Shown piece by piece: positions 8,175 through 17,921 of a DNA stretch of 64,000 nt. Both the position numbers and the translations under genes were made by a program. The stretch is from the NCBI RefSeq assembly GCF_002931075.1, contig NZ_PSTQ01000010.1, forward strand, positions 62,001-126,000, read 5' to 3'. Origin of the DNA: Pseudoclavibacter sp. AY1F1. GTDB lineage: Bacteria; Actinomycetota; Actinomycetes; Actinomycetales; Microbacteriaceae. Below the pieces are notes generated by a model. That model did not search any database. It saw only the letters and a program-made list of their open reading frames with translations, and was not told the DNA's origin. Position 1 is the first letter of the stretch; each line of letters starts with the position of its first letter.

Positions 8175-9074
8175 TCACGTCGTGGTGGCCTCGATATAGA
8201 CAGGGCCGAGGCTCGAGAGCTCATGAGTGATCGAAACGGAGACCGACCCGGCGACTCCGGCTGGCACCTCGATCACGTCCGCACGATCGATCGGCTCGAA
8301 GCCGCAACCCCCACCCTCACCGCCCTCTGCGAGGTACCGGTAGTTGATCGAAATCTCGGATGCACTCAACGTGATGAGCTCACTCGGTGCGTGGCTGCAG
8401 GGTTCGGCACCGTCCTGACGGATGACGGTGAATGTACCGTCGTCGTTCGAGACGAGCACAGGGCGGCGCTGTGTAATGTCCGTGCCGAGAATGAGAGCAG
8501 ACTGCTCCGCCGTCGCGACAGGCGCCACTGCGCCGTCGAGCACGGTGATTGCTGGCGCGACCGCCTCCGTCGTCGCCCCTGCAGGGAGCTCGATCGTCGG
8601 GTCATCGGTCTGCACGTACTCGCTGGTCATGCGAACCTCGACGCCCAACGGGTCGATCCCGGGCGGGACCTGGAACTCGTCGACTCGTGTCGTCCCGGTC
8701 AGCGTGCAGGCCAGCTCGGGATCGCCGAGGTAGGCGTACGTGATGAGGATTGTCTCGGGGTCGAGCACCATCAGCCGAGACGGGGCTTCGCTGCAAGAAT
8801 CTTCCCCGTTGTCGTTCCGAACGACTCGGAACGTCTTCCCATCCTCGCTCAGCACGGCGGCTTCGGAGCGGGGGTTGTCCTCCTGCCAGAGCAGCTGGTC
8901 CTCCTCACGCGTCGCCGACCGCGCGACCGCGGGCTCGAACTCCTCGACGTAGACACCGGCGTCAGCCGCGGGAGTCTCCGCTGGGTTCCCGACGTGCGGG
9001 TCCGCGGGTGCGCATCCCGCGAGCGTCGCGGCGAGGGGCATCTTCGATCGGCGCAGCGCTGTCGTCTCGGTCAC
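8175..9074 (-). CDS. Lipoprotein with two tandem copies of an unknown domain
   Basis: A 299-residue lipoprotein: short n-region, lipobox ATLAGC at about residue 21, then an acidic linker. Two repeats of about 80 residues follow, each with the pattern edge-strand (TFRVVRNDN / TFTVIRQDG), Cys-x-x-A-P-S (CSEAPSRLM / CSHAPSELI), a strand ending in Tyr (ITYAYLGDP / INYRYLAEG), a second Cys, and a closing strand after V-P. The adjacent gene at 9130-9681 carries a third, divergent copy. The start is the GTG at 9074, with TAGCCT 6 nt upstream. The function is unknown. Confidence 0.65.
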   Translation of the reverse strand: MTETTALRRSKMPLAATLAGCAPADPHVGNPAETPAADAGVYVEEFEPAVARSATREEDQLLWQEDNPRSEAAVLSEDGKTFRVVRNDNGEDSCSEAPSRLMVLDPETILITYAYLGDPELACTLTGTTRVDEFQVPPGIDPLGVEVRMTSEYVQTDDPTIELPAGATTEAVAPAITVLDGAVAPVATAEQSALILGTDITQRRPVLVSNDDGTFTVIRQDGAEPCSHAPSELITLSASEISINYRYLAEGGEGGGCGFEPIDRADVIEVPAGVAGSVSVSITHELSSLGPVYIEATTT

Positions 9075-9129
9075 CCTCGAAGGCTACCGATTGGGTCGGT
9101 CCCGCGGAAGGCTCCGTGAGTCGGGCTCG

Positions 9130-9681
9130 TCAGTGCGCCGTGAGGAGCGCCGCTGAGATCTCGTCACCGACGAGCTCGACCGTTATGGGGCGCCCTGTCG
9201 CCTCTTTGGGCAGGTCGAAGTCGTCGACTACCAGAACGCCCAACGCTGCGCATAACTCACCAGTCGGCTCCTTGCCCTCATAGGTGATGCGTATCCCTGC
9301 GTCGCCGAGGGCTTCCAGGCGTGTTGCTCTGGTCGAGCAGGGGCCGCCTCCGGCGTCCAAGCGGACGACTTGGACCGACTCTTCGTTTTCGTCGAGGAAG
9401 GCAGCGTTGAGCAGGGGAATGTTGAGGTCTGGCCACCTCTCGGAGTCTGCGAAGTGGGCCGTCGTTGCGGCATCCGCCTCGTCTTCGGTGGTGCTGCGCG
9501 ACTCGACCGGCTCAAGCTCGTAGCTTGCGGTGACGACCAGCCCATCGAGGGGCGTTGGCTGCGCAAGCTCGGCCGGTCCGTCCGGCGAGCACCCCGTCAG
9601 CATGGCGATGACAGCGGCAAGAGCGCCAGCGGAGGCGGCCAGGTTCCGACGGTTCCGGCGGCGGTGGTGCGCGTGCTGCAT
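9130..9681 (-). CDS. Lipoprotein, single-domain paralogue of its neighbour
   Basis: A 183-residue lipoprotein with a very basic start (HAHHRRRNRRN) and lipobox MLTGC. The C-terminal 85 residues (SVQVVRLDAGGG, CSTRATRLEAL, IRITYEG, LCAAL, VDDFDLP) follow the same strand/Cys pattern as both repeats of the 8175-9074 protein, indicating a local duplication. The ATG at 9681 was preferred over one 14 codons earlier because TACGTT lies 6 nt before it. The two genes point the same way and are separated by 55 bp. Confidence 0.6.
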   Translation of the reverse strand: MQHAHHRRRNRRNLAASAGALAAVIAMLTGCSPDGPAELAQPTPLDGLVVTASYELEPVESRSTTEDEADAATTAHFADSERWPDLNIPLLNAAFLDENEESVQVVRLDAGGGPCSTRATRLEALGDAGIRITYEGKEPTGELCAALGVLVVDDFDLPKEATGRPITVELVGDEISAALLTAH

Positions 9682-9778
9682 GGGTTCAACGTAGCCGAGG
9701 CCGGTCGAGCTGGCCAGACTCACGTTCCTCTGCCCGACACCCTGGGCGCGCCCCGAGCTCGGTGGCTAGCCTGGCCTC

Positions 9779-10852
9779 ATGTCCTGGATCCACGCAGCCG
9801 CCTTCTCGGCGGAGCCCCTCTACCTGAACACCGCTTCGATGGGCTTGCCGCCTCGGCCGACAACGGATGCGCTGACGCACGAGATCGCGGGGTGGAGCGC
9901 GGGGCGTCGGCAGGCGAACGACTACGACGGCACCGTGCGCCGGTCGCGCGAGCTGTACGCGGAGCTTGTGCACGTGCCGGCATCGTGGGTCGCGATCGGC
10001 AATCAGGTCTCGCCGCTCGTCGGGCTGATCGCCGCATCCGTGCCCGACGGCGCCGAGGTGCTGTTCGCCGAGAACGACTTCACGAGCGTCAGCTTCCCGT
10101 TCGCGGCGCACGCAGACCGGGGGCTGCGCCTGCGCGAGGTGCCCCTGCATCGCATCGCCGATGAGATCGGCCCAGGCACGGCCTGGGTGGTGGTGTCGGC
10201 AGTGCAATCCAGCAACGGGGCCGTCGCCGACCTCGACGCCATCGAGGCTGCGGCGAAGGAGCACGGCGCGCGCACCCTCATCGACCTGACGCAGTCCGCA
10301 GGGTGGAACGACATCGACGCGAGTCGGTTCGACGCGACCGTGTGCGCCGCCTACAAATGGCTGCTCTGCCCGCGGGGGACCGCGTTCCTGACGCTGCACC
10401 CTGAACTGCACGAGAGCATCCGCCCGCTTGCAGCGAACTGGTACGCCGGCGAGGATCCGTGGACAAGCATCTACGGGCTGCCGCTCAGGCTTGCAGCGGA
10501 TGCGCGCCGCTTCGACGTCTCGCCGGCCTGGCACGCATGGGTCGGCACAGAGGCTTCGCTCGAGTTCCTGCTCGGTATCGGCCCCCCCGCGCTGGAGGCG
10601 CACGCGCTCGAGGTGAGCGCCGCATTCGCGGCCGCCGCCGGGCTCCCGGATGCGCGCTCCGCGATCCTCGCCCTCGCCCCCGTCGAGGGCGCAGCTCTGG
10701 AGATCCAGGACACGCTCGCGAGGCTCGACGTGATGGCCGCGAACCGCGCCGGTAACTTGCGGCTCTCCTTCCACGCGCACAACACCGCCGAGGAGGTCGA
10801 GCCGCTCGGCGAGGCCCTGCGAGGCCTCATGCACATCGTCTCGGGACGCTGA
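9779..10852 (+). CDS. Class V aminotransferase-fold PLP enzyme
   Basis: A 357-residue fold-type I enzyme of the class V group (cysteine desulfurase / kynureninase / EgtE-like). Visible landmarks are YLNTASMGLPP near the N-terminus, VVVSAVQSSNGAVADL, LIDLTQSAGW containing the PLP-binding Asp, and the probable PLP lysine in CAAYKWLLCPRGTAF. No Cys-containing loop typical of SufS/IscS desulfurases is evident, so the substrate is not assigned. TAGCCT lies 6 nt before the ATG. The ThrE-like gene begins 32 bp downstream but has its own leaderless-type promoter. Confidence 0.8.
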   Translation: MSWIHAAAFSAEPLYLNTASMGLPPRPTTDALTHEIAGWSAGRRQANDYDGTVRRSRELYAELVHVPASWVAIGNQVSPLVGLIAASVPDGAEVLFAENDFTSVSFPFAAHADRGLRLREVPLHRIADEIGPGTAWVVVSAVQSSNGAVADLDAIEAAAKEHGARTLIDLTQSAGWNDIDASRFDATVCAAYKWLLCPRGTAFLTLHPELHESIRPLAANWYAGEDPWTSIYGLPLRLAADARRFDVSPAWHAWVGTEASLEFLLGIGPPALEAHALEVSAAFAAAAGLPDARSAILALAPVEGAALEIQDTLARLDVMAANRAGNLRLSFHAHNTAEEVEPLGEALRGLMHIVSGR

Positions 10853-10884
10853 CGCGGACCCTTCCGCGGAATTAGACTCCGGCC

Positions 10885-12582
10885 GTGCGCGGTAAGAACT
10901 TCTTCGACAACCTGGCCAGGAAGGTCGGCGGGAAAGCCCCGTCGACGACCGTGGGGCGCCGCGCGCAACGTGCCCTCATGGCCGAGCGGAGCATCCGCGA
11001 AGTGCTCGAACTGGCCGTGCGGCTCGGCGAGACGATGCTTGCCCTCGGCGCATCCGCGACCGACGTCACCGACGCGATCCGCCGCACCACGAAGGCTTTC
11101 GGCGTCGACTGCCAGATCGACCTCACGTTCACGTCGATCCTCGTCGTGCACGACGGCGCCAACGACGGTGCGGGCATCAGTCTGCTGCGCGTCGTCAACA
11201 GCAGGCTCCCCGACTACGACCGCCTCACCCGCGTCATGGAGCTGTCGCGCGAGATCGCCGCCGACCCCAACGACATCGATGTCGTCGAGACGATCGACGA
11301 CCCGGCCAAGCTCGAGGCGGCGCTCGAGCAGCTCGAGTCGTTCCACCAGCGCCTCGACGAGATCCTCGTCGCCCCGCAGCGCTTCCGCCGCTCGATGGTC
11401 ACCCTCTGGCTCGCGCTCATGGCGGGCGGCGTCGGCTTCCTGCTCGGCGGCGGCCCGCTCGTCTGCCTCCTCTCGGCGGCGACAACGGTTGTCGTCGACC
11501 TCGTCCTCCAAGCCCTCGGCCGCTGGGGCCTGCCAGCCTTCTTCCTCCAGATCGCCGGCGCCGCGATCGCCACGGGAGTCGCCGTCGGGCTCCTCGCGGC
11601 GCGTCCGGTCCTGCCGGGCGAATTCGCTGCCCTCCCGCCCGCGCTTGTCGTCGCATCCGGACTGGTTGTGCTGCTTGCCGGGATGTCCTTCGTTGGTGCG
11701 GCCGACGACGCGATCAACGGCTTCCCGATCACCGCCATGGGCAGACTCCTCGAGGTGGTTCTGCTCACGCTCGGCCTCATCGTGGGCATCGCGATCGTGC
11801 TCGACGTGGCCCGCGGGCTCGGCATCGACCTGCGCCTCGTGGAGCGATCCGTGCAGCCGTGGCCGTCGGCCGTGCAGGTCTTCGGCGCCGCCATCGCAGC
11901 GGGCGCGTGGGCGCTCGCCTCCTACGCGACGATGCGCACTGCATTCGTCGTGATGATCTTCGGCGGCATCGCCTACCTCGTCTACGACGTGCTGGTCACC
12001 GCCGGGACCGAGCCGCTCGTCGCGACCGCCGTGCCCGCCCTCATCGTCGGCCTGCTCGCCGAATCCCTCTCACGAAGGCTGCACATCCCCGCCACCATCA
12101 CCGCGGTCTGCGGCACCGTGCCGCTCCTGCCGGGCCTCGCCATCTATCAGGGGATGCTCGACATCACCTCGAGCGAGTCCTCCGACGACGGGGTCCTGCG
12201 GCTTGTGCAGGCCGGTTCGATCGGCATCGGAATCGCAGGCGGCGTCACCCTCGGCCGGTTCCTCGCCCGCCAGTTCAGGCGCCGTCGTCGCCGTCGCAAC
12301 GCGACGCCCGAGGCCATGGTCATGTCGAAGCGCCAGTTCCGCGGCACCGCGACCGCCGGTCCGGAGACGCGCGCGCTGTTTGTCATCCCAGACGAGGTCG
12401 CGGTTGGCCTCGAGACGGGGATGCTCCGAATCGTCTCAGTGGATGAGGTCGTGGACACTGCGGGCGGTGCGAGCGGCGCGGGCGATTCGGGCGGCTCGGG
12501 CGGCTCGGGCGATAAGCCGGCGGCGCCCGCGCATCCCAATGTCGCCCTCAGGCGCGGCGACCTGAACGACCGCGGAGAGTGA
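10885..12582 (+). CDS. ThrE-like threonine/serine exporter family membrane protein
   Basis: A 565-residue protein of the ThrE/DUF1212 family, which exports threonine and serine in corynebacteria. The N-terminal cytoplasmic domain (about 30-170) has the family motifs LGASATDVTDAIRRT and DLTFTSILVVHDG. About ten membrane helices span roughly 170-475. The C-terminal tail is unusual, a Gly/Ser-rich stretch (GGSGGSG) of low complexity. The start GTG follows TAGACT by 6 nt. The exporter role is family knowledge; the actual substrate is not shown here. Confidence 0.85.
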   Translation: MRGKNFFDNLARKVGGKAPSTTVGRRAQRALMAERSIREVLELAVRLGETMLALGASATDVTDAIRRTTKAFGVDCQIDLTFTSILVVHDGANDGAGISLLRVVNSRLPDYDRLTRVMELSREIAADPNDIDVVETIDDPAKLEAALEQLESFHQRLDEILVAPQRFRRSMVTLWLALMAGGVGFLLGGGPLVCLLSAATTVVVDLVLQALGRWGLPAFFLQIAGAAIATGVAVGLLAARPVLPGEFAALPPALVVASGLVVLLAGMSFVGAADDAINGFPITAMGRLLEVVLLTLGLIVGIAIVLDVARGLGIDLRLVERSVQPWPSAVQVFGAAIAAGAWALASYATMRTAFVVMIFGGIAYLVYDVLVTAGTEPLVATAVPALIVGLLAESLSRRLHIPATITAVCGTVPLLPGLAIYQGMLDITSSESSDDGVLRLVQAGSIGIGIAGGVTLGRFLARQFRRRRRRRNATPEAMVMSKRQFRGTATAGPETRALFVIPDEVAVGLETGMLRIVSVDEVVDTAGGASGAGDSGGSGGSGDKPAAPAHPNVALRRGDLNDRGE

Positions 12583-12683
12583 ATGTCGGAGGGGAGGCAT
12601 AGAGTCTCCTCGGTCCCGCCTCGCTCCGAGAACCCGGAGCGCGTGCGAGCAGTGACCTCCACGAACATCCCGAAGGAGCATGA

Positions 12684-13724
12684 ATGACGACCGCAAAGGC
12701 GTACGCCGCCCCCTCAGCCACCGAGCCGCTCGAGCCCACCACCATCGAGCGCCGCGCCGTCGGCCCCAACGACGTGCTCATCGACATCGCATACTCGGGC
12801 ATCTGCCACTCCGACATTCACACGGTGCGCGGCGAGTGGGGGCGGGTCCCGTATCCGCTCGCTCCCGGACACGAGATCGTCGGAACCGTCGCCGAGGTCG
12901 GCGGCGACGTCACGAAGCACAAGGTCGGCGACCGCGTCGGTGTCGGCTGCATGGTCAACTCGTGCCGCGAGTGCGACAACTGCAAGGCAGGCTCCGAGCA
13001 GTACTGCACCAACGGCAACGTCATGACGTACGGCGGCAAAGACCGAGACGGCAGCATCACGCAGGGCGGCTACGCGACGAACGTCGTCGTCGACGCCGAC
13101 TTCGTACTCAGCGTGCCCGAGAGCATTCCATACGAGAAGGCGGCTCCGCTGCTCTGCGCGGGCGTCACGACCTACTCGCCGCTCGCCCATTGGAATGCGG
13201 GCCCTGGCAAGAAGGTCGCCGTCGTCGGCATGGGCGGCCTCGGCCATATGGCCGTGAAGATCGCTGTCGCCATGGGCGCTGAGGTCACCGTGCTGTCGCA
13301 AACCCTCAGCAAGCAGGAAGACGGCCTGCGCTTCGGCGCGAAGCACTACTACGCGACAAGCGACAAGGCCACCTTCACCGAGCTGCGGAACACGTTTGAC
13401 CTCATCATCAACACGGTCAGCGCGAACCTCGAGATCGACCAGTATCTGAACCTGCTGACGCTCGACGGCACCATGGTCTACGTCGGAGCACCCGCCGAGC
13501 CCATCCCCGTGCGCGCGTTCACGCTGTTCAACAACCGTCGCTCCTTCGCCGGGTCGACGATCGGCAGCATCAGCGAGACGCAGGAGATGCTCGACTTCTG
13601 CGCCGAGCACGGCATCGCGCCCGAGGTAGAGCTCATCGACGCCGCCCAGATCAACGACGCCTACGAGCGTGTCCTCAAGTCGGACGTGCGCTACCGCTTC
13701 GTGATCGACGCCGCGACGTTCTAG
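12684..13724 (+). CDS. Zinc-dependent NAD(P) alcohol dehydrogenase, YahK/AdhC type
   Basis: A 346-residue MDR-family dehydrogenase reducing aldehydes or oxidising alcohols. The catalytic zinc site is complete ([15 protein letters not shown]). The structural zinc loop has all four Cys ([15 protein letters not shown]). The Rossmann segment is [17 protein letters not shown]. The overall pattern resembles the cinnamyl-alcohol/YahK aldehyde-reductase branch, usually NADPH-linked. An AAGGAG site lies upstream of the ATG. It is monocistronic and convergent with the Gfo/Idh gene, with a palindromic repeat between them. Confidence 0.9.
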   Translation: MTTAKAYAAPSATEPLEPTTIERRAVGPNDVLIDIAYSGICHSDIHTVRGEWGRVPYPLAPGHEIVGTVAEVGGDVTKHKVGDRVGVGCMVNSCRECDNCKAGSEQYCTNGNVMTYGGKDRDGSITQGGYATNVVVDADFVLSVPESIPYEKAAPLLCAGVTTYSPLAHWNAGPGKKVAVVGMGGLGHMAVKIAVAMGAEVTVLSQTLSKQEDGLRFGAKHYYATSDKATFTELRNTFDLIINTVSANLEIDQYLNLLTLDGTMVYVGAPAEPIPVRAFTLFNNRRSFAGSTIGSISETQEMLDFCAEHGIAPEVELIDAAQINDAYERVLKSDVRYRFVIDAATF

Positions 13725-13782
13725 CGCGAGAGACAGCCCTCCGCGAGAGGCCCGGCTCGGCAGGGCCGGCTCGCTGAATCAC

Positions 13783-13853
13783 GGTTTCGGGATGGGTTGC
13801 GCGCACGCAGATGGGTGCAACCCATCCCGAAGCGTGGAACCCATCCCGAAACC
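13783..13853. repeat. Inverted-repeat element, CGGGATGGGTT family
   Basis: Perfect 16-bp arms GGTTTCGGGATGGGTT (13783-13798) and AACCCATCCCGAAACC (13838-13853) enclose further copies of the same words (AACCCATCCCGAA at 13819-13831). It lies between two convergent genes and may terminate both. The same words build the 60-bp palindrome at 45298-45357. Confidence 0.75.
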
Positions 13854-13913
13854 TGACGCAGAGCGGGGCCGCGCGCCCTGGAGCCGTGCGGCGAGCGGAC
13901 GTGCGCGCCGCCG

Positions 13914-15095
13914 CTATGCGCGGGCGGGGACGTCGTGCCAGCGGCCGTCCTCGATGGATGCCTCTGCGGCCTCGACGATCTGCGCGGCGACGAGCCCGTC
14001 GGCAACCGACGGCGCGACCTGCTTGCCGGTGACGACGCTTTCCAGGAAGCGGGCTGCCTCGATGGTCTTGAGGTCGTCGAAGCCCATGCCGGTTCCGCCG
14101 CCCGGCTGGAAGCGGTGGAACTCACCGTGACCTGGGGACATGTAGACGGTCGTGTAGCCGTAGGGGTTCGACGAGTCGAGGCAGACCTCGAGTTCGTTGA
14201 GCCGCTGGAAGTCCCACCGCAGCGAGCCGTTTGTGCCGTACACCTCGAGGGCGTACTCGGCGCGGGGGCCGCGCATGATGCGGCTGGAGTCCATGATACC
14301 GATTGCACCGTTGTCGAAGCGCATGAGGAGCGCCGCGTAGTCCTCGTTCTCGACGGCCTTCAGCTCGCCGGTTCCAGGTTTGGATCGATCGACGATGCCG
14401 GTGCCGGGCGCGGGGCGCTCCGTGATGAATGTCTCCGCCGTTGCCGAGACGCTGCCGATGCGGCCCACGACGTGCTGAGCGAGGTCCAGGCCATGCGAGA
14501 GCAGGTCGCCGAGGACGCCAGAGCCGGCGCGCTCACGCTCGAAACGCCACGTGAGCGGGGCGAGGGCGTCGGAGGAGTAGTCGGCGAGGAGCGCGCCGCG
14601 CACGTTTGTGACCCGGCCGATCGCGCCTTCTTCGATGAGCTGCTTCATGTGGGCAATCGCCGGTGCATTGCGGTAGTTGAACCCGACGGCCGTGACGATG
14701 CCGGCTGCATCCACTGCGGATGCGATGCGTCGCGAGTCGGACGCGTACCGGCCCATGGGCTTCTCGATCCAGAACGGCTTGCCGGCCTCGGCCGCCGCGA
14801 TTGCCATCTCCGCGTGCAGGAAGTTGGGCGAGCAGATCGAAACGACGTCGACCTCGGGGTCGGCGAGCACCTCGTGGTAGTCGGCGACGGTGCGCTCGAA
14901 GCCGAGGCGCTCTTCGGCCTGCGCGCGTGCCTCTGGCACCGGGTCTGCGGCGACCACGAGCCGCGTCTTGATGCCGAGCTCGGGGAAATGGTCGGGCACG
15001 GCGCGATAGGCGCGCGAGTGGAGGCGGCCCATCCAGCCGACGCTGATGAGGCCAACTCCGATGGTGCGGGGGCTGCTGGCGGTCTGGTCTGTCAT
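13914..15095 (-). CDS. Gfo/Idh/MocA family oxidoreductase
   Basis: A 393-residue NAD(P)-dependent dehydrogenase of the Gfo/Idh/MocA family, usually acting on sugars or inositols. The N-terminal Rossmann fold has GVGLISVGWMGRLHSRAY, the conserved WIEKPMGR Lys-Pro motif is near residue 105, and the C-terminal alpha/beta domain contains LLSHGLDLAQHVVG with the usual catalytic-region His. AAGGAG sits 7 nt before the ATG. No sugar transporter or kinase adjoins it, so the substrate is not inferred. It is divergent from the UvrA-like gene. Confidence 0.87.
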   Translation of the reverse strand: MTDQTASSPRTIGVGLISVGWMGRLHSRAYRAVPDHFPELGIKTRLVVAADPVPEARAQAEERLGFERTVADYHEVLADPEVDVVSICSPNFLHAEMAIAAAEAGKPFWIEKPMGRYASDSRRIASAVDAAGIVTAVGFNYRNAPAIAHMKQLIEEGAIGRVTNVRGALLADYSSDALAPLTWRFERERAGSGVLGDLLSHGLDLAQHVVGRIGSVSATAETFITERPAPGTGIVDRSKPGTGELKAVENEDYAALLMRFDNGAIGIMDSSRIMRGPRAEYALEVYGTNGSLRWDFQRLNELEVCLDSSNPYGYTTVYMSPGHGEFHRFQPGGGTGMGFDDLKTIEAARFLESVVTGKQVAPSVADGLVAAQIVEAAEASIEDGRWHDVPARA

Positions 15096-15253
15096 GGGAA
15101 CTCCTTTGTCCAGGTTGGAGCTGTCATATGTTCGGACAACGAGACATTTCTACTCGGTTTTGGGGCGTCGTAGCTTTGCGTAACCTTGCGTTACCTGAAG
15201 GCCCTGCCCACGACGCCCAGGCTGGGGCGGCGCGCAAGCGGCATGCTGAGTTG

Positions 15254-17842
15254 ATGCAATCTGCCGAGGAACGAACGCCATTCGGAGCCCCAGACCGAGT
15301 CCTCGTGCGGGGCGCGCGCGAGCATAACCTCCGCGATGTGGACGTGGATATCCCGCGCAACGCGCTGGTCGCGTTCACCGGCGTGTCCGGCTCCGGCAAG
15401 AGCTCCCTGGCCTTCGGGACGCTGTACGCGGAGGCGCAGCGCCGCTATTTCGAGTCTGTCGCGCCGTACGCGCGTCGCCTCATGAACCAGGTCTCCCCGC
15501 CCGACGTGGATGCGGTGGAGGGCATGCCGCCTGCGGTGGCGCTCCCGCAGCAGCGTGGCGGCGGGAGCGCTCGCTCGACGGTCGGGAGCACCTCCACAAT
15601 CGCGAACGTCGTGCGGATGCTCTTCTCGAGGGTCGGCGAGTATCCCGCGGGTGCGCCGATGCTGCTTGCCGAGGACTTCTCGGCGAACACCGTGCAGGGT
15701 GCGTGCCCGAACTGCCACGGGCTCGGCCGCGTCTACGAAGTGCCGGAGAAGCTCATGATCCCGGATGCTTCACTGAGCATCCGCGACGGGGCGATCGCCG
15801 CCTGGCCCACGGCTTGGCACGGCAAGCAGCTGCGCGACAGCCTCGTCTCGCTCGGCTACGACATCGATATCCCGTGGCGGGAGGTTCCTGCTGAGCAGAG
15901 GTCCTGGCTGCTGTCCACATCCGAGAAGCCTCAGGTGCCCGTCTTCACGGGCCTGCCGCCAGCCGAGGTGCGAGCAGCGGTGGCAGCGGGCGACGAGCCG
16001 TCGTATATGAGCACGTTCGTCGGGGTGAAGCGCTACGTGCTCGACACGTTCGCGAACTCGAAGAGCGAGCGGATGCGCGAGAAGGCGGCTGCCTTCATGG
16101 AGAGCATCCAGTGCCCCGCATGTCGTGGCACGAGGCTGAAGCCGGATGCGCTCGCCGTGACGTTCGAGGGGCGGGACATCACGGAGGTCGCCGCGATGCC
16201 GCTTCGCGAGTTGGCCGCGCTCATGAGGGGCGTGCTCGAACCTGACTGGGGTCCGGCCGGCGATCGGCGGCAGACGGCGGCGCTCGCGCCCGAGCAGGTC
16301 CACGCCGCCCGCCGCTTGGCCGGCGAGTTGTGCGCCAGGCTTGCGCCTCTCTCTGATCTCGGGCTCGGCTACCTCTCGCTCGACCGGCAGACGGGCTCGC
16401 TTTCCGGTGGTGAGCTGCAGCGGCTGCGGCTCGCGAATCAGCTGCTCGCTGGTCTCTTCGGCGTCGTGTTTGTGCTTGACGAGCCCTCGGCGGGCCTGCA
16501 TCCCGCGGACACGGAGGCGCTGCTCGGCATCCTGCGTGGCCTGCGCGATCGGGGAAACACTGTCTTCTACGTCGAGCACTCGCTCGACGTCATCCGCGAG
16601 GCCGACTGGATCGTCGACATCGGCCCGGGGGCCGGTGCTTCTGGCGGCAGTATCGTCTACTCGGGCGAGCTCAGCGGCCTCAAGAACGCCGAGGAGTCTG
16701 TGACGCGCCGCTACCTGTTCGACGGCGCCGACTCTCCGAAGCCGAGGTTCCGGGAGCCACGGCCCCGGAACCAGCACGTCACCCTCGAAGGTGTCGTGCG
16801 CAACAACATCCGCGGCCTCTCGGTGGAGTTCCCGCTCGGCTGCCTGACCGCGGTCACGGGGGTCTCCGGCTCCGGGAAGACGACGCTTGTCAACCAGGCG
16901 CTGCCGGACCTGCTTCGCGCGAGCCTTGCGAGCGAGGTCGGCGAGGTCTCGGCGGCCAGTGAGCCGGAGCGGGCTGACCCGATGCTCGCCGTCGATGCAG
17001 CGGCGACACAGGGTCGGGCCAGGGGGCCGGCGGAACGCCTCAAGCGGATCGTGCAGGTCAGCCAGGCTCCCATCGGCCGCACCTCGCGCTCGAACGTCGC
17101 GACGTACACGGGACTGTTCGACCGCATCCGCTCGCTGTTCGCGGCGACGGATGAGGCGAGGCGGCGACGATACAGCGCCAGCCGCTTCTCGTTCAACCTG
17201 CCAAGCGGTCGATGCCCGACCTGCAAGGGCGAGGGCACCATGGAAGTCGAGCTGCTCTTCCTGCCCACAGTGCAGGCGCCCTGCTCGACGTGCGGCGGTA
17301 AGCGCTACAACGCGGAGACTCTCGAGGTCGAGTTCGAGGGGTCCTCGATCGCCGACGTGCTCGACCTGAGCGTCACCGAAGCGCGGCAGAAGTTCGCGGG
17401 TCACTCCGAAGTTCTCCAGCATCTGGATGCGCTCGCGGACGTGGGCCTCGGCTACGTCTCGCTCGGCCAGCCCGCGCCTGAACTCTCCGGAGGGGAGGCG
17501 CAGCGGGTGAAGCTCGCGTCTGAGCTGCGGCGTGCGCAGCAGGGCGACACCCTTTACCTGCTCGACGAACCCACATCCGGCCTGCACCCCGCCGATTCCG
17601 ACCGCCTGCTCGGGCACCTGCACGACCTCGTCGACCTCGGCAACACCGTCATCCTGGTCGAGCACGACACGCGCGTCGTCGCGGGGGCAGATTGGGTCGT
17701 GGACATGGGGCCGGGCGCTGGGGATGAGGGCGGAGCGATCGTCGCGCAGGGCACCCCGCAAGAGGTGGCCGCGGTCGAGGGCAGTGCGACATCCGCGTAC
17801 CTGAAGGCCGCAGTGGAGCGGCTCGCGGCGACTGGGGTGTGA
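15254..17842 (+). CDS. UvrA-like tandem ABC ATPase (UvrA paralogue)
   Basis: An 862-residue protein with two UvrA-type ATPase modules: Walker A GVSGSGKSSLAFGTLY (about 45) and GVSGSGKTTLVNQAL (about 545), signatures SLSGGELQRLRLA and ELSGGEAQRVKLA, and Walker B VFVLDEPSAGLHP and LYLLDEPTSGLHP. Zinc-type Cys clusters are present (CPNCHGLG; CPACRG; CPTCKGEG; CSTCGGK). It is shorter than housekeeping UvrA (about 950), matching the UvrA2/drug-resistance branch (DrrC-like). The open frame runs 42 codons upstream; the ATG at 15254 was chosen because the conserved region begins soon after and CATGCT lies 6 nt before it. No drug cluster is adjacent. Confidence 0.82.
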   Translation: MQSAEERTPFGAPDRVLVRGAREHNLRDVDVDIPRNALVAFTGVSGSGKSSLAFGTLYAEAQRRYFESVAPYARRLMNQVSPPDVDAVEGMPPAVALPQQRGGGSARSTVGSTSTIANVVRMLFSRVGEYPAGAPMLLAEDFSANTVQGACPNCHGLGRVYEVPEKLMIPDASLSIRDGAIAAWPTAWHGKQLRDSLVSLGYDIDIPWREVPAEQRSWLLSTSEKPQVPVFTGLPPAEVRAAVAAGDEPSYMSTFVGVKRYVLDTFANSKSERMREKAAAFMESIQCPACRGTRLKPDALAVTFEGRDITEVAAMPLRELAALMRGVLEPDWGPAGDRRQTAALAPEQVHAARRLAGELCARLAPLSDLGLGYLSLDRQTGSLSGGELQRLRLANQLLAGLFGVVFVLDEPSAGLHPADTEALLGILRGLRDRGNTVFYVEHSLDVIREADWIVDIGPGAGASGGSIVYSGELSGLKNAEESVTRRYLFDGADSPKPRFREPRPRNQHVTLEGVVRNNIRGLSVEFPLGCLTAVTGVSGSGKTTLVNQALPDLLRASLASEVGEVSAASEPERADPMLAVDAAATQGRARGPAERLKRIVQVSQAPIGRTSRSNVATYTGLFDRIRSLFAATDEARRRRYSASRFSFNLPSGRCPTCKGEGTMEVELLFLPTVQAPCSTCGGKRYNAETLEVEFEGSSIADVLDLSVTEARQKFAGHSEVLQHLDALADVGLGYVSLGQPAPELSGGEAQRVKLASELRRAQQGDTLYLLDEPTSGLHPADSDRLLGHLHDLVDLGNTVILVEHDTRVVAGADWVVDMGPGAGDEGGAIVAQGTPQEVAAVEGSATSAYLKAAVERLAATGV

Positions 17843-17921
17843 CGGCGGCGGATGCGCGGGCGGATGTGCTGGCGACTGTGGGGGTCTTGGCCGACCGGGG
17901 CATCCTGTCGTCACGAGGGTC

